Assembly (NCBI RefSeq): GCF_001273835.1
Contig: NZ_JHEI01000134.1
Location: forward strand, 372,001 to 436,000
DNA from: Leucobacter celer subsp. astrifaciens
GTDB lineage: Bacteria; Actinomycetota; Actinomycetes; Actinomycetales; Microbacteriaceae
Length of the DNA: 64,000 nt
Direction of reading: 5' to 3'
In this document: piece after piece, positions 32,548-41,412 of the stretch
Position numbering within the stretch: the first letter of the stretch is position 1
Layout: every line of letters starts with the position of its first letter
Made by a program: the position numbers and the translations under genes
The notes under the pieces: generated by a model
Told to the model about the DNA's origin: nothing
Databases searched by the model: none
Seen by the model: only the letters and a program-made list of their open reading frames with translations

Positions 32548-33845
32548 CCGCCGCCGGCGCGGCCCTCGAGCAGGAGGCGCTCGCGCGCATCGACGAGCAG
32601 CGCATCGTCGACGACACCTGCGAACTCATCCGGGGGCGCGGTGAGAACCCCGGTGAGACGGAGGCCGAGACGGTGCGCCGGCTGCGCGGCATGTGCGAGC
32701 GGATCGGCGCGACCGTCGTCACCCAGGAGTTCGAGCCCGGACGCGAGAACCTCCGGGCCGTGCTCGGGCCGGAGGACGGCCCCGCGATCCTCTTCCTCGG
32801 TCACAGCGACGTCGTGCCCGCGGGCGAGGGGTGGACCGCCGACCCCTTCGAGCCGCGCATCGCCGACGGATGCATCGTGGGCCGCGGCGCGACGGACATG
32901 AAGGGCGGTCTCGCGGCCGTGCTCGCGGCGATGCGCGCGGTGCACCTCGTGGCGCCCGAGCTGCGACTCGAGCTGCTGTGCACCGGCGACGAGGAGGACC
33001 GGGCTCAGGGCGTGCTCGCGGCGCTCGGCGCAGCCGAGGCTCTCGACCGTGCGGGGTCTCCGCGCGAGTATCTCGCGTGCGTCGTCGCGGAGCCCACCGA
33101 CCTCGACACGGTGGTCGGCTGCCGCGGCGCGAGCAACTTCCTCATCGAGTGCCTCGGGGCCTCGGCGCACGCCGGCCGCCCCGAGGACGGCGCGAGCTCG
33201 ATCTACGCGGCGAGCCGCGTCATCGAGCTCGTGCGCCGTGAGCACCTCGCCGACGCGGCGGGCGAGCGCGACCCGCTGCTCGGCGGACCCACGTGGAACG
33301 TCGGCACCATCGCCGGCGGCAGCGGCACCTCGATGGTGCCGCGCCAGACCGTCCTCACCGTCGACCGTCGCACGATGCCCGGAGAGGATCCGCGGGTGGT
33401 GCTCGCCGGCCTGCTCGGGCGGGTGCGCGCGGACATCGCGGGCTGCGGGATCCCGGGCGCCGAGCGCATCGAGGTGCGCGGCGAGGTCGACATGGAGATG
33501 CCGGGCTTCCGCACGGATCCGGAGTCGGCGCTCGTGACCGTGGCGGCCGCGGCCGTCGCCGAGCTCGGCGGCGAAGGGCGCGTCACGGGGTGGACCGCGG
33601 CGTGCGAGGGCGGCTTCATCGCCGCATTCCACGGCGCACCGACGATCATCCTCGGCCCGGGCGACATCAACTATCAGGCGCACCAGCCCGACGAGAGCGT
33701 GCGCATCGATCACCTGGTGCTCGCCGCGCGCGCCTACGCGCTCATCGCGCTCAGGCTCGCGGGCGGTGCGGGCGATGAGAGCGGCGGCCCGGGTGCGATC
33801 GCAGAGGCGGTTGCCGACGCGGATACGGAGAAGGAGCAGGTATGA
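32544..33845 (+). CDS. M20-family metallohydrolase (ArgE/DapE-like deacylase)
   Basis: Dizinc amidohydrolase, 433 aa. Metal ligands are visible: GHSDVVPAG (His and the catalytic Asp), GRGATDMKGG (bridging Asp), TGDEEDRAQG (catalytic Glu and ligand) and AEPTDL. A dimerisation domain containing GASAHAGRPEDG lies mid-protein. ArgE/DapE relatives remove acetyl or succinyl groups from amino acids. It could do what DoeB does in known ectoine loci (N-acetyl-diaminobutyrate deacetylation), although DoeB belongs to a different family. Overlaps at both ends show translational coupling. Confidence 0.86.
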   Translation: MTAAGAALEQEALARIDEQRIVDDTCELIRGRGENPGETEAETVRRLRGMCERIGATVVTQEFEPGRENLRAVLGPEDGPAILFLGHSDVVPAGEGWTADPFEPRIADGCIVGRGATDMKGGLAAVLAAMRAVHLVAPELRLELLCTGDEEDRAQGVLAALGAAEALDRAGSPREYLACVVAEPTDLDTVVGCRGASNFLIECLGASAHAGRPEDGASSIYAASRVIELVRREHLADAAGERDPLLGGPTWNVGTIAGGSGTSMVPRQTVLTVDRRTMPGEDPRVVLAGLLGRVRADIAGCGIPGAERIEVRGEVDMEMPGFRTDPESALVTVAAAAVAELGGEGRVTGWTAACEGGFIAAFHGAPTIILGPGDINYQAHQPDESVRIDHLVLAARAYALIALRLAGGAGDESGGPGAIAEAVADADTEKEQV

Positions 33846-34594
33846 CGAATCAGAGGGTGGCCGTCGTCACCGGAGCGACCTCGGGCATCGGCGTGGTGAT
33901 CGCGCAGCAGCTGGTCGACAGCGGCTTCGCGGTGGCCGTGGTCGGCCGCTCCGCGGAGCGGGGTGCTGCGGTCGTGGCCGATCTCGGCGCGCAGGCCAGG
34001 TTCTTCGCGGCGGATCTCAGCGCTCCAGGCGCGAGCGCCGAGCTGACCGAGCGGGTCGTCGCCGAGATGGGCCGCATCGATGTGCTGGTGAACAACGCGG
34101 CGATCGACCACACGAACGATCTGCTCGAGGTGGGCGAGGAGGAGATCCGCACGACGTTCGAGACCAATACCTTCGGCACCATGAATCTGCTCATCGCCGC
34201 GGCTCGGCGAATGCGCGAGCACGGCGATGGGGGCGCGATCATCAACATCACCTCGCGCCTCGCGAGCATCGGGGTGCCGACGATGGGCATCTACAGCGCC
34301 TCGAAGGGCGCGATCCTCGCGTTCACCAAGGCGGCGGCGATCGATCTGGCTCCGTTCAACATCCGCGTGAACGCGGTGGCGCCGGGCATGACGCGCACGC
34401 CGCTCTACCAGGAGTGGCTCGAGGGGCTGCCCGATCCGGAAGGCGAGGCCGAGCGCGTCGCCGCGGCGATCCCGATGGGGCGGATCGCCGAGCCGGAGGA
34501 CGTCGCGGCCGTCGTGAAGTTCCTGGCCTCCGACGAGGCGGCGTATCTCACCGGGGTGTCGGTCCCGGTCGAGGGCGGGTATCTCGCGAAGTAG
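33842..34594 (+). CDS. SDR-family oxidoreductase
   Basis: Classical short-chain dehydrogenase, 250 aa. It has the cofactor motif TGATSGIGVV, NNAA in VLVNNAAID, Ser in NITSRLAS, YxxxK in GIYSASKGA and the end block YLTGVSVPVEGGY. It is the last gene of the doeA-like operon (ATGA overlap). It is similar in key segments to the SDR at 28121, notably SRLAS/SRLAR and APGMTRTPL, so the two may act on related substrates. Confidence 0.87.
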   Translation: MTNQRVAVVTGATSGIGVVIAQQLVDSGFAVAVVGRSAERGAAVVADLGAQARFFAADLSAPGASAELTERVVAEMGRIDVLVNNAAIDHTNDLLEVGEEEIRTTFETNTFGTMNLLIAAARRMREHGDGGAIINITSRLASIGVPTMGIYSASKGAILAFTKAAAIDLAPFNIRVNAVAPGMTRTPLYQEWLEGLPDPEGEAERVAAAIPMGRIAEPEDVAAVVKFLASDEAAYLTGVSVPVEGGYLAK

Positions 34595-34699
34595 GCGGTG
34601 GCGGATCGGCTGAGGCGGATCCGCCCTGCCGGCGGCCTCCGCGCCCGCCACGCGATCGCCGCTGCTCGTCTCGCCCCGGTGCGAAGTGCGAGTCGCTGA

Positions 34700-34813
34700 G
34701 AGGTTCCGCCAATAGGCCTTCGTGTCCGCCGATTGAGCGAGCCGTAGGCGAGTCGAAATCAAGGGTTTCGACTCACTTCGTTCGCTCAACCGGCTGCCTC
34801 TTGGCGGAGCCTC
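34700..34813. repeat. Extragenic palindromic repeat, copy 2, with outer arms
   Basis: GCCGATTGAGCGAG and GAGTCGAAA (34728-34758) pair with TTTCGACTC and TTCGCTCAACCGGC (34766-34794). Outer arms GAGGTTCCGCCAA (34700-34712) and TTGGCGGAGCCTC (34801-34813) extend the palindrome to 114 bp. It has the same core as the element at 860-1026. It fills most of the 361-bp gap after the SDR; the right end of the gap is the next promoter. Confidence 0.82.
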
Positions 34814-34895
34814 TTAGTGCCGCTTCCCGTCGAGGGGAAGCGGCACTGTGCGAGTCGCACGTATCGTGCCGCGCGGGAGGGGGCGATGATGGTGG

Positions 34896-34912
34896 ATAAA
34901 ATTGTAGGACAA
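34896..34912 (+). promoter_or_regulatory. Promoter/operator of the aldehyde dehydrogenase gene
   Basis: ATAAAATTGTAGGACAA covers a -10 (TAAAAT, 34897-34902) and the operator TTGTAGGACAA (34902-34912). A near-identical block stands at the start of gntR3 on the minus strand (38655-38671). A second inverted match, CTACAAT at 34915-34921 to ATTGTAG, is present. The regulator is inferred to be GntR3. Confidence 0.68.
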
Positions 34913-34955
34913 CGCTACAATCGAACGAACCAAGCTTTATCGAGAGGGGACATCG

Positions 34956-36437
34956 ATGTCTGTACTGCTGCCTTCGGCCGAGCGGCTCGCCGCGTCGGAT
35001 AGCGCGCTCGCGAGCCTGCCCGGGTTCTCGAACCATGAGCCCGGCGTCGATGAGTTCGCGGTACTCGATCCCTCGACCGAGCAGCGCATCGCGACGCTGC
35101 CGAGCCAGTCGGTCGACTTCGCGCTCGAGCAGGTCGGCATCGCCGACGCGGCCGGCAGGGCCTGGGCGAAGACCACGCCGCGATTCCGCTCCGACGTCCT
35201 GCACCGCGTGTACGAGGTGCTCATCGCCAACCGGGAGCGGCTCGCATACGTCATCAGCCGGGAGATGGGCAAGACCCTCGCCGAGGCGAACGGGGAGGTG
35301 CAGTACGCCGCCGACTACGTGCGGTGGTACGCGGACGAGCTGCTGCGCCCCGCGGGCGGGTTCCGCGAGAACCCGGCGGGCGGATCCACCATCCTCATCC
35401 GGCGGGCACCCGTGGGCCTCGCACTGCTCATCGCTCCCTGGAACTTCCCGATGGCGATGATCACCCGCAAGATCGCGCCCGCGCTCGCCGCCGGGTGCGG
35501 CGCGGTGATCAAGCCGGCGAGCCTCACCCCGCTCACGACCCTGCTCACGGTCGAGCTCATGGCGGAGGCCGGGGTTCCGCGCGAGCTCATGCGCGTGGTC
35601 ACCACGAAGAACTCCGGGGCGTTCAGCGAAGCCGTGCTCTCCGATCCGCGCGTGCGCAAGGTCTCGTTCACCGGTTCGACCGGGGTGGGCTCGGAGCTCA
35701 TGGGCATCGCCGCCAGGAACATCGTGAAGAGCTCCATGGAACTCGGCGGCAACGCGCCGCTGATCGTCTTCGACGACGCCGATCTCGAGCGCGCGGTCGA
35801 GGGAGCGCTCGCGGCGAAGCTTCGCAACGGAGGCCAGTCGTGCGTCGCGGCCAACCGCATCTACGTGCAGGACGGCATCGCCGATGCCTTCGTCGAGGCG
35901 TTCAGCGAGCGCATGGCGCAGGTGAAGCTCGGCCACTCCATCGCCGAGGGCGCCGGCCTCGGACCCATGATCGATGACCGCGCGGTGCAGAACTTCACGC
36001 GACTCGTCGACGACGCCGTGGGCCGCGGCGCCGAGCTCCGCGCGGGCGGCAGCGCCGTCGACGGCGCCGGCTACTTCTTCGAGGCCACCGTGCTCGACCG
36101 CGTGCCGGCCGAGGCCGACATCGCGAACACCGAGATCTTCGGGCCGATCGCCTCGATCAGCAGGTTCACCACGCAGGCGGAGGTGCTCGAGGCCGCCAAC
36201 GACACCCCGTTCGGCCTCGCGGGCTACGTCTTCACCGAGAACCTCGACCGCGCGCTCAACGTCGCCGACGCCCTCGAGACCGGCCTCGTCGGCATCAACA
36301 ACGGCGTGCCGACCACCCCGGCCGCGCCGTTCGGGGGAGTGAAGCAGTCCGGTCTCGGGCGCGAGGGATCCGGCGAGGGCCTCGAGGAGTACCAGGAGAT
36401 CCGCTTCTACAACATCTCGCGGCGCGAGACCGCCTGA
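34956..36437 (+). CDS. gabD: NAD(P)-dependent succinate-semialdehyde-type dehydrogenase
   Basis: Aldehyde dehydrogenase, 493 aa. The oxyanion Asn is in IAPWNFPM, the catalytic Glu in MELGGNAPL, the catalytic Cys in RNGGQSCVAANR and the C-terminal PFGGVKQSGLGREG is typical of the GabD/SSADH group. It would oxidise succinate semialdehyde or, by analogy with DoeC in ectoine breakdown, aspartate semialdehyde. The first about 20 residues extend beyond the usual family start. It is followed by the GabT-type gene after 107 bases, and both lie between matching operator sites and gntR3. Confidence 0.85.
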   Translation: MSVLLPSAERLAASDSALASLPGFSNHEPGVDEFAVLDPSTEQRIATLPSQSVDFALEQVGIADAAGRAWAKTTPRFRSDVLHRVYEVLIANRERLAYVISREMGKTLAEANGEVQYAADYVRWYADELLRPAGGFRENPAGGSTILIRRAPVGLALLIAPWNFPMAMITRKIAPALAAGCGAVIKPASLTPLTTLLTVELMAEAGVPRELMRVVTTKNSGAFSEAVLSDPRVRKVSFTGSTGVGSELMGIAARNIVKSSMELGGNAPLIVFDDADLERAVEGALAAKLRNGGQSCVAANRIYVQDGIADAFVEAFSERMAQVKLGHSIAEGAGLGPMIDDRAVQNFTRLVDDAVGRGAELRAGGSAVDGAGYFFEATVLDRVPAEADIANTEIFGPIASISRFTTQAEVLEAANDTPFGLAGYVFTENLDRALNVADALETGLVGINNGVPTTPAAPFGGVKQSGLGREGSGEGLEEYQEIRFYNISRRETA

Positions 36438-36544
36438 GCCGGCCTGAGACCGCCGGAGCCGAGCGGCCGACGACGGCCCGGCCACGTGACCGCAGGCGAT
36501 CCAGCACCCGAAACGAACAACCGATCCCATCAGAGGAGTGACCG

Positions 36545-37867
36545 ATGACCACCACCACCACCGAATACCCCCAGCGCGTGCGCACCGAGGTGCCCGGCCC
36601 CCGCTCCCGGGAGCTGAACGCGCAGCGCGAGCAGTTCGTCTCGGCCTCCGTCGCGCCGCTCCTGCCCGTCTACATCGACCGGGCTGAGGGCTCGATCCTC
36701 ACCGATGTCGACGGCAACGAGTTCGTCGACTTCGGCTGCGGCATCGGCGTGACCTCGCTCGGCCACGGCAACGAGGCCGCACTCTCGGCGATCCTCGCCC
36801 AGAGCAAGCGGTTCACCCACACGCTCTTCACCATCACCCCCTACGAGCTGTACGTCGAGGTGTCGCGGCTCCTGACCGAGATCACGCCCGGCGACTTCGC
36901 CAAGAAATCGGTGCTGTCCTCGACGGGGGCCGAGGCGATCGAGAACGCGGTGAAGATCGCGCGTGCGCACACCCGCCGCAACGGGATCGCCGTCGTCGAG
37001 CACGGGTACCACGGTCGCACCAATCTCACGCTCGGCATGAACTACAAGGCGCAGCCCTACTCCGCGCACGTCGGTCCGCGCCCGGGCGAGATCTACCGGA
37101 TCCCGAACTCCTACCCGTTCCAGGACGGTCTCGACGGCGCCGAGGCCGCTCACCGCGGCATCAAGACGCTCGAGAAGATCTCCGGCGCCGAGAATCTCGC
37201 GTGCCTCGTGATCGAGCCGATCCAGGGCGAGGGCGGCATCGTGCTGCCGGCGCCGGGGTATCTCGAGACCCTGCAGGCCTGGTGCGACGAGCACGGGATC
37301 GTGATCATCGCCGACGAGATCCAGACCGGGCTCGGCCGCACCGGCAAGCTCTACGCGAGCGAGCACTTCGGGTTCGTGCCCGACCTCGTCGTCACCGCGA
37401 AGGCGATCGCCGCCGGCATCCCCGTGTCGGCCGTCACCGGTCGTGCCGAGATCATGGACGCGATCCCGGCCGGCGGTCTGAGCGGCACCTTCAGCGGCAA
37501 CCCCGTGGGGTGCGCGGCCGCAGTCGAGGTGATCCGTCAGCTGCGCGAGCCCGGCTTCCTCGAGCGCACGATCGAGATCGGCGAGCGCATCCAGGCGGGG
37601 CTGCGCGCGCTGCAGGCGCGCCACTCGGTGATCGGCGATGTGCGCGGACTGGGTGCGCTGCACGGAGTCGAGCTCGTCGATGAGCAGGGCGCGCCGAACG
37701 CGGCGGCGTTCAAGCAGGTGCACCGCGAGGCGGCTGCCCGGGGGCTTCTCACGATGGCCGGCGGCAGCGACGGGCACGTGCTGCGGCTGCTGCCGCAGGT
37801 GAACATCTCCGATGAGCTCATCGACGAGGCGCTGCACATTCTCGACGAGGCCTTCGCGACGCTCTGA
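36545..37867 (+). CDS. gabT: Class III aminotransferase (4-aminobutyrate/diaminobutyrate type)
   Basis: PLP enzyme, 440 aa. It begins with the GabT-like PGPRSRELNAQREQFVSASV block, then VDGNEFVDFGCGIGVTSLGH, the cofactor loop SSTGAEAIENAVKIAR, EPIQGEGG, DEIQTGLGRTG and the Schiff-base lysine in VTAKAIAAG. Actinobacterial GabT is the nearest family, but DoeD diaminobutyrate aminotransferases share this fold, so either GABA or 2,4-diaminobutyrate is possible. AGAGGAG precedes the ATG. It is partner to the preceding dehydrogenase, giving amine to acid conversion in two steps. Confidence 0.85.
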   Translation: MTTTTTEYPQRVRTEVPGPRSRELNAQREQFVSASVAPLLPVYIDRAEGSILTDVDGNEFVDFGCGIGVTSLGHGNEAALSAILAQSKRFTHTLFTITPYELYVEVSRLLTEITPGDFAKKSVLSSTGAEAIENAVKIARAHTRRNGIAVVEHGYHGRTNLTLGMNYKAQPYSAHVGPRPGEIYRIPNSYPFQDGLDGAEAAHRGIKTLEKISGAENLACLVIEPIQGEGGIVLPAPGYLETLQAWCDEHGIVIIADEIQTGLGRTGKLYASEHFGFVPDLVVTAKAIAAGIPVSAVTGRAEIMDAIPAGGLSGTFSGNPVGCAAAVEVIRQLREPGFLERTIEIGERIQAGLRALQARHSVIGDVRGLGALHGVELVDEQGAPNAAAFKQVHREAAARGLLTMAGGSDGHVLRLLPQVNISDELIDEALHILDEAFATL

Positions 37868-37929
37868 GCGCACTCGCCGCGCGGCTCGCGGCGTCGCACC
37901 CCGCGCGGGTGCGCCGCCGCGGTGCGGCT

Positions 37930-37967
37930 GGTTCGCGGCTGCGGTGCTGGTTCGCGGCTGCGGTGCT
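37930..37967. repeat. Two 19-bp tandem repeats at the gntR3 stop
   Basis: GGTTCGCGGCTGCGGTGCT is repeated exactly at 37930-37948 and 37949-37967, with a partial third copy to the left. The array reaches the stop codon of gntR3 and separates it from the convergent aminotransferase gene. Confidence 0.85.
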
Positions 37968-38655
37968 ACTGGTCCGCGGCCGCGAGACGCGCGGTCAGGA
38001 TCTCCTTGAGCCGTTCGTAGTTCTCGTCGATGTGGCCCTCGAGCAGGCTGTGGGCGAGTTCGCGCTCGCCGGCGATGATCGCGTCGTAGATGCCCTGGTG
38101 CCGGCTGATGATCGACTCCTTGGGGTTCACGTACTCCTCGTCGGTGTAGGAGAGGACCGTGAAGTAGAAGACCAGTTCCTTGCCGATCCGGCGGTAGAAG
38201 CTGCTCATGCGTTCGCTTCCGAGCAGGTCGACGATGGCCTGGTGCAGGGCGAGGTCCGCGGCGACGATGGGTTCGGCGACGTTCTGCTCGGAGGATCGCC
38301 GCAGCGTCTCGAACGCGGCGGTGAGGTGCCGGATCTGCTCCTCGGTCGGCGTTCGCAGCACGCCCGCGAGTTCGAGCTGACGACGCGTGCGGTAGAGGTC
38401 GTCGAGATCCTCGAGCGTGGGCGTGCTCACGATCGCGCCGCGGTGGATCTCGTACTTCACGAGGCGGCTGAGCTCGAGGAGGCGGATCGCCTCGCGGAGC
38501 GAGTTGCGGGAGACGCCGAGCTTCGCGGCGAGGCTGCTCTCGCGGAGCGGTTCGCCGGCTTGCAGCGTGCCGGACACGATGAGGCCCACCAGGGCGTCTG
38601 CCACGGCCTCGGCGGTGCTCACCCGGTGGAGAGAAATAGCGGAGATCTCTGACAT
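37966..38655 (-). CDS. GntR-family regulator, FadR/FCD subfamily (3)
   Basis: 229-aa FCD-type repressor. The winged helix lies at about 10-75 (VADALVGLIVSGTLQAGEPLRESSLAAKLGVSRNSLREAI) and the FCD domain has DLALHQAIVDLL, SRHQGIYDAI and LLEGHIDENYE as likely metal-ligand segments. It is clearly similar to GntR1 (both read KYE.HRGA.VSTP after the helix, then a DLALHQAIV helix), so the two are paralogues. A -10-like TAAAGT stands about ten bases before the ATG, so the mRNA is nearly leaderless. The motif at its start matches the one before the aldehyde dehydrogenase gene, pointing to autoregulation plus control of that pair. Confidence 0.87.
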   Translation of the reverse strand: MSEISAISLHRVSTAEAVADALVGLIVSGTLQAGEPLRESSLAAKLGVSRNSLREAIRLLELSRLVKYEIHRGAIVSTPTLEDLDDLYRTRRQLELAGVLRTPTEEQIRHLTAAFETLRRSSEQNVAEPIVAADLALHQAIVDLLGSERMSSFYRRIGKELVFYFTVLSYTDEEYVNPKESIISRHQGIYDAIIAGERELAHSLLEGHIDENYERLKEILTARLAAADQ

Positions 38656-38671
38656 CGTCCGACAACTTTAT
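38655..38671 (-). promoter_or_regulatory. gntR3 promoter/operator
   Basis: On the minus strand ATAAAGTTGTCGGACGA (38671 to 38655) places a -10 (TAAAGT) and the operator TTGTCGGACGA directly before and into the start codon. It agrees with the 34896-34912 site at 14 of 17 positions. Confidence 0.68.
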
Positions 38672-38950
38672 CAGCCGCATGCGGCTCTGGAGCGCCGGAT
38701 CCGCGGGCTCCGCCCGGCTGCGGGCGGCCCCGGGAAGGACGCTCGAATCCGCTGCGCCGCGGCGTCTCGCACGGCTCCGGCGCGAATTTCGACACGCGGA
38801 GGAGGAATCATGCTGGAAAATCCGCAGAATTCTGCCGAATTGGGGTAGATTCGTAGCGATCAACCGATCGGACCCTTCCAACCCGGAAGGGATACCTGAA
38901 CACGATCAGGGGCTGGGGGGCATAGCGTCTTCGCCCTGGAAGGACACAAC

Positions 38951-39229
38951 ATGGCACTCAACAAGACTGAGCTTGTCGCGAAGATCGCTGCCGAGACCGG
39001 CCAGAGCCAGGCCGCTGTTTCCAGCGTCGTCGACGGCTTCTTCGCCGCCGTCTCCGAGACCGTCGCCGGTGGCGACAAGGTTTCGATCCCCGGCTGGATC
39101 TCCTTCGAGACCGCGACCACCGCTGCTCGCACGGGCCGCAACCCGCGCACCGGCGAGACCATCGACATCCCCGCCGGCAAGCGCGTGAAGGTGTCGGTCG
39201 GCTCGAAGCTCAAGGCTGCCGTGAAGTAA
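38951..39229 (+). CDS. hup: HU-family DNA-binding protein
   Basis: Nucleoid protein, 92 aa, short type without the Lys/Ala-rich tail found in mycobacterial HupB. The sequence MALNKTELVAKIAAETGQSQ and the beta-arm RTGRNPRTGETIDIPAGKRVKV are typical. It probably acts as a homodimer that bends DNA. GAAGGA precedes the ATG. The 295-bp gap before it contains TAGATT (near 38847) as a possible -10 but no other clear element. A strong terminator follows. Confidence 0.95.
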   Translation: MALNKTELVAKIAAETGQSQAAVSSVVDGFFAAVSETVAGGDKVSIPGWISFETATTAARTGRNPRTGETIDIPAGKRVKVSVGSKLKAAVK

Positions 39230-39241
39230 CACGCTTCTTCG

Positions 39242-39280
39242 GAAACCCCCGGCCGGTGCTCGTCACCGGCCGGGGGTTTC
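39242..39280. terminator. Terminator after hup
   Basis: GAAACCCCCGGCCGGTG (39242-39258) and CACCGGCCGGGGGTTTC (39264-39280) form a perfect 17-bp stem with a 5-base loop and a T-rich 3' side, 12 bases after the hup stop. Confidence 0.93.
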
Positions 39281-39388
39281 TGCGTGTTCGGGGGTTTTGC
39301 GTGTTCCGGGGTGCGGGGGCCGCGGGAGCGGGTGCGCGCCGAGGCGGCCCCGAGCACCCTCCCACCCGGCGGCGCGTAGGCTTGAGGG

Positions 39389-41377
39389 GTGCCACGATAC
39401 CTGCGCGTTCTCGCTCCCGCCCTGCTGATCGCGGCGGCCTTCGCAGCGCTCCTGGTGGGGCTCGGGATCGGGGGCGCCGCCGCCGAGCGCACCCTGGCCG
39501 ACCCGGGCGCGCTGGTGCGATTCGGCATGCCGATGGCGCGCACGCTCGTGAACCTCTCCATGGCCGGCCTCATCGGCGCCGTCGTGATGACGGTGTGGGC
39601 GCTCTCGAGCGAGCGGCGCGAGGCCCGCGTGGCGATGGACCTGGCTGCGGGATCCGCGGCGGTGCTCACCGTTGCGAGCGCGGCGACGCTGATCCTCACC
39701 TTCGTGGACGTCTCGGGTCTCGCCTTCTCCGGCGAGGCGAGCTTCGGCGCCGCCCTCGCCCAGTTCGTGACGGAGGTCGAGCTGGGGCAGCTGTGGCTGA
39801 TCCAGCTGCTGCTCGCGGCTGTCACCACGGTGCTGGCCTTCGCGATCCGCGAGCGCCGGCTCACCCTGCTCGTGCTCGTCGCCGCGATGGCGACGGCCCT
39901 GCCGCTCGCCCAGCAGGGGCACGCAGCCGGTGCCTCGGGCCACGGCCAGGCCGTCAACTCGCTGCTCGTGCACCTCATCGGCGCGGCGGTGTGGCTGGGC
40001 GGCCTGCTGACGCTCGTCTTCGTGGCGAGGGCGACTGACCGACGGCGGCTCTCGGTGCTCACCGCCCGGTACTCCACGCTCGCCCTCTTCGCGTTCATCG
40101 GCGTCGCCGCCTCGGGTGTGGTGAGCGCCTGGCTGCGCGTGGGATCCGTCGACGCGCTGTTCGGCACGGGGTACGGGCAGCTCGTGCTGCTCAAGACCGC
40201 CGCGCTCGTGGTGCTCGGCGGATTCGGCGCGGTGCAGCGGGCTCGGCTGATCCCGCGCATCGCCGACGCGACGCGCGGGGATCGGGCCTTCATGTGGTTC
40301 GTGCTCGCGGAGCTCGCCGTCATGGGGATCGCGAGCGGGATCGCGGGTGCGCTCGGCCGCACGGCGACGCCCGTCGCGCTGGAGCCGGCGCGGGACCAGG
40401 GAGACCGGATCGGCCCGGCCGAGTGGCTCACGGGCGATCCGCTGCCGCCCGAGCTCACACCCGCGAGCTACCTCACCGAGTGGAAATTCGACCTCGCCTG
40501 GACGCTCGTCTGCGCCTTCGGCATCGGCCTGTACCTCGCCGGCGTGATCCGCCTCGCCCGCCGCGGCGACCGCTGGCCCGTGGGCCGCACGATCGCGTGG
40601 ACGCTCGGCATGCTGCTGCTCTTCTACACGACCAACGGCGCGCTCAACGCCTACGAGCAGTACCTCTTCAGCGTGCACATGCTGGCGCACATGATGCTCA
40701 CCATGCTGATCCCGCTCGTGCTGGTGCTGGGCGCCCCCATCACCCTCGCGCTGCGGGCGACCGAGAAGCGCGACGACGGCTCGTGGGGCGGCCGCGAGTG
40801 GATCCTGTGGGCCGTGCAGACGCCGTACTCCAAGGTCATCACGCACCCGGCGGTCGCGGCGGTCGTGTTCGCCGGCTCCCTGTGGGTGTTCTACTTCACC
40901 CCGATCGCGCGCTGGGCGGCGTCCGAGCACCTCGGCCATCAGTGGATGATCATCCACTTCCTCATCTCGGGCTACCTGTTCAGCCTGTCGATGATCGGGA
41001 TCGATCCGGTGCCCTACCGCTTCCCGTACCCGCTGCGGCTCGTCACGCTCTTCGCCACCATGGCCTCGCACGCGTTCTTCGGGGTGACGCTCATGACGGG
41101 TGACGGGCTGATGCTCGCCGACTGGTACGGCGCGATGGGGCGCACCTGGGGTGCGACGCCGCTCGAGGATCAGGCGACCGGCGGCGGGATCGCCTGGGGG
41201 ATCGGCGAGCTGCCGACGCTCGCGCTGGCGCTCATCGTGGCCGTGCAGTGGTCGCGCAGCGACGTCAAGGAGCAGAAGCGCAAGGACCGGGCCGCGGATC
41301 GCTCGGGCGAGGCCGAGCTCGAGGCCTACAACGCGATGCTGGCGCGTCGGGCGGGCAGTCAATCGCATCGCGATTGA
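39389..41377 (+). CDS. CopD domain fused to CtaG cytochrome oxidase assembly domain
   Basis: Polytopic membrane protein of 662 aa. The N-terminal half (about 1-330) is a CopD-type copper-handling domain with eight or so helices. The C-terminal half (about 365-640) is a CtaG/caa3-type assembly domain with EQYLFSVHMLAHMMLTMLIP, HLGHQWMIIHFLISGYLF and ASHAFFGVTLMTGDG, whose histidines are likely copper ligands. This fusion is standard in actinobacteria and supplies copper to cytochrome oxidase. Start is a GTG at 39389 with a weak GAGGGG. A long hairpin overlaps its last codons. Confidence 0.9.
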   Translation: MPRYLRVLAPALLIAAAFAALLVGLGIGGAAAERTLADPGALVRFGMPMARTLVNLSMAGLIGAVVMTVWALSSERREARVAMDLAAGSAAVLTVASAATLILTFVDVSGLAFSGEASFGAALAQFVTEVELGQLWLIQLLLAAVTTVLAFAIRERRLTLLVLVAAMATALPLAQQGHAAGASGHGQAVNSLLVHLIGAAVWLGGLLTLVFVARATDRRRLSVLTARYSTLALFAFIGVAASGVVSAWLRVGSVDALFGTGYGQLVLLKTAALVVLGGFGAVQRARLIPRIADATRGDRAFMWFVLAELAVMGIASGIAGALGRTATPVALEPARDQGDRIGPAEWLTGDPLPPELTPASYLTEWKFDLAWTLVCAFGIGLYLAGVIRLARRGDRWPVGRTIAWTLGMLLLFYTTNGALNAYEQYLFSVHMLAHMMLTMLIPLVLVLGAPITLALRATEKRDDGSWGGREWILWAVQTPYSKVITHPAVAAVVFAGSLWVFYFTPIARWAASEHLGHQWMIIHFLISGYLFSLSMIGIDPVPYRFPYPLRLVTLFATMASHAFFGVTLMTGDGLMLADWYGAMGRTWGATPLEDQATGGGIAWGIGELPTLALALIVAVQWSRSDVKEQKRKDRAADRSGEAELEAYNAMLARRAGSQSHRD

Positions 41378-41390
41378 CTGCCCGACGCGC
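41344..41390. terminator. Stem-loop overlapping the ctaG-type gene stop
   Basis: GCAGTCAATCGC (41355-41366) pairs perfectly with GCGATTGACTGC (41370-41381) around ATC, and GCGTCGGG/CCCGACGC extends the stem to 41344-41388. The stop codon lies inside the right arm. Confidence 0.8.
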
Positions 41391-41412
41391 TGGCGCCACG
41401 CCGCGCGGCGGA

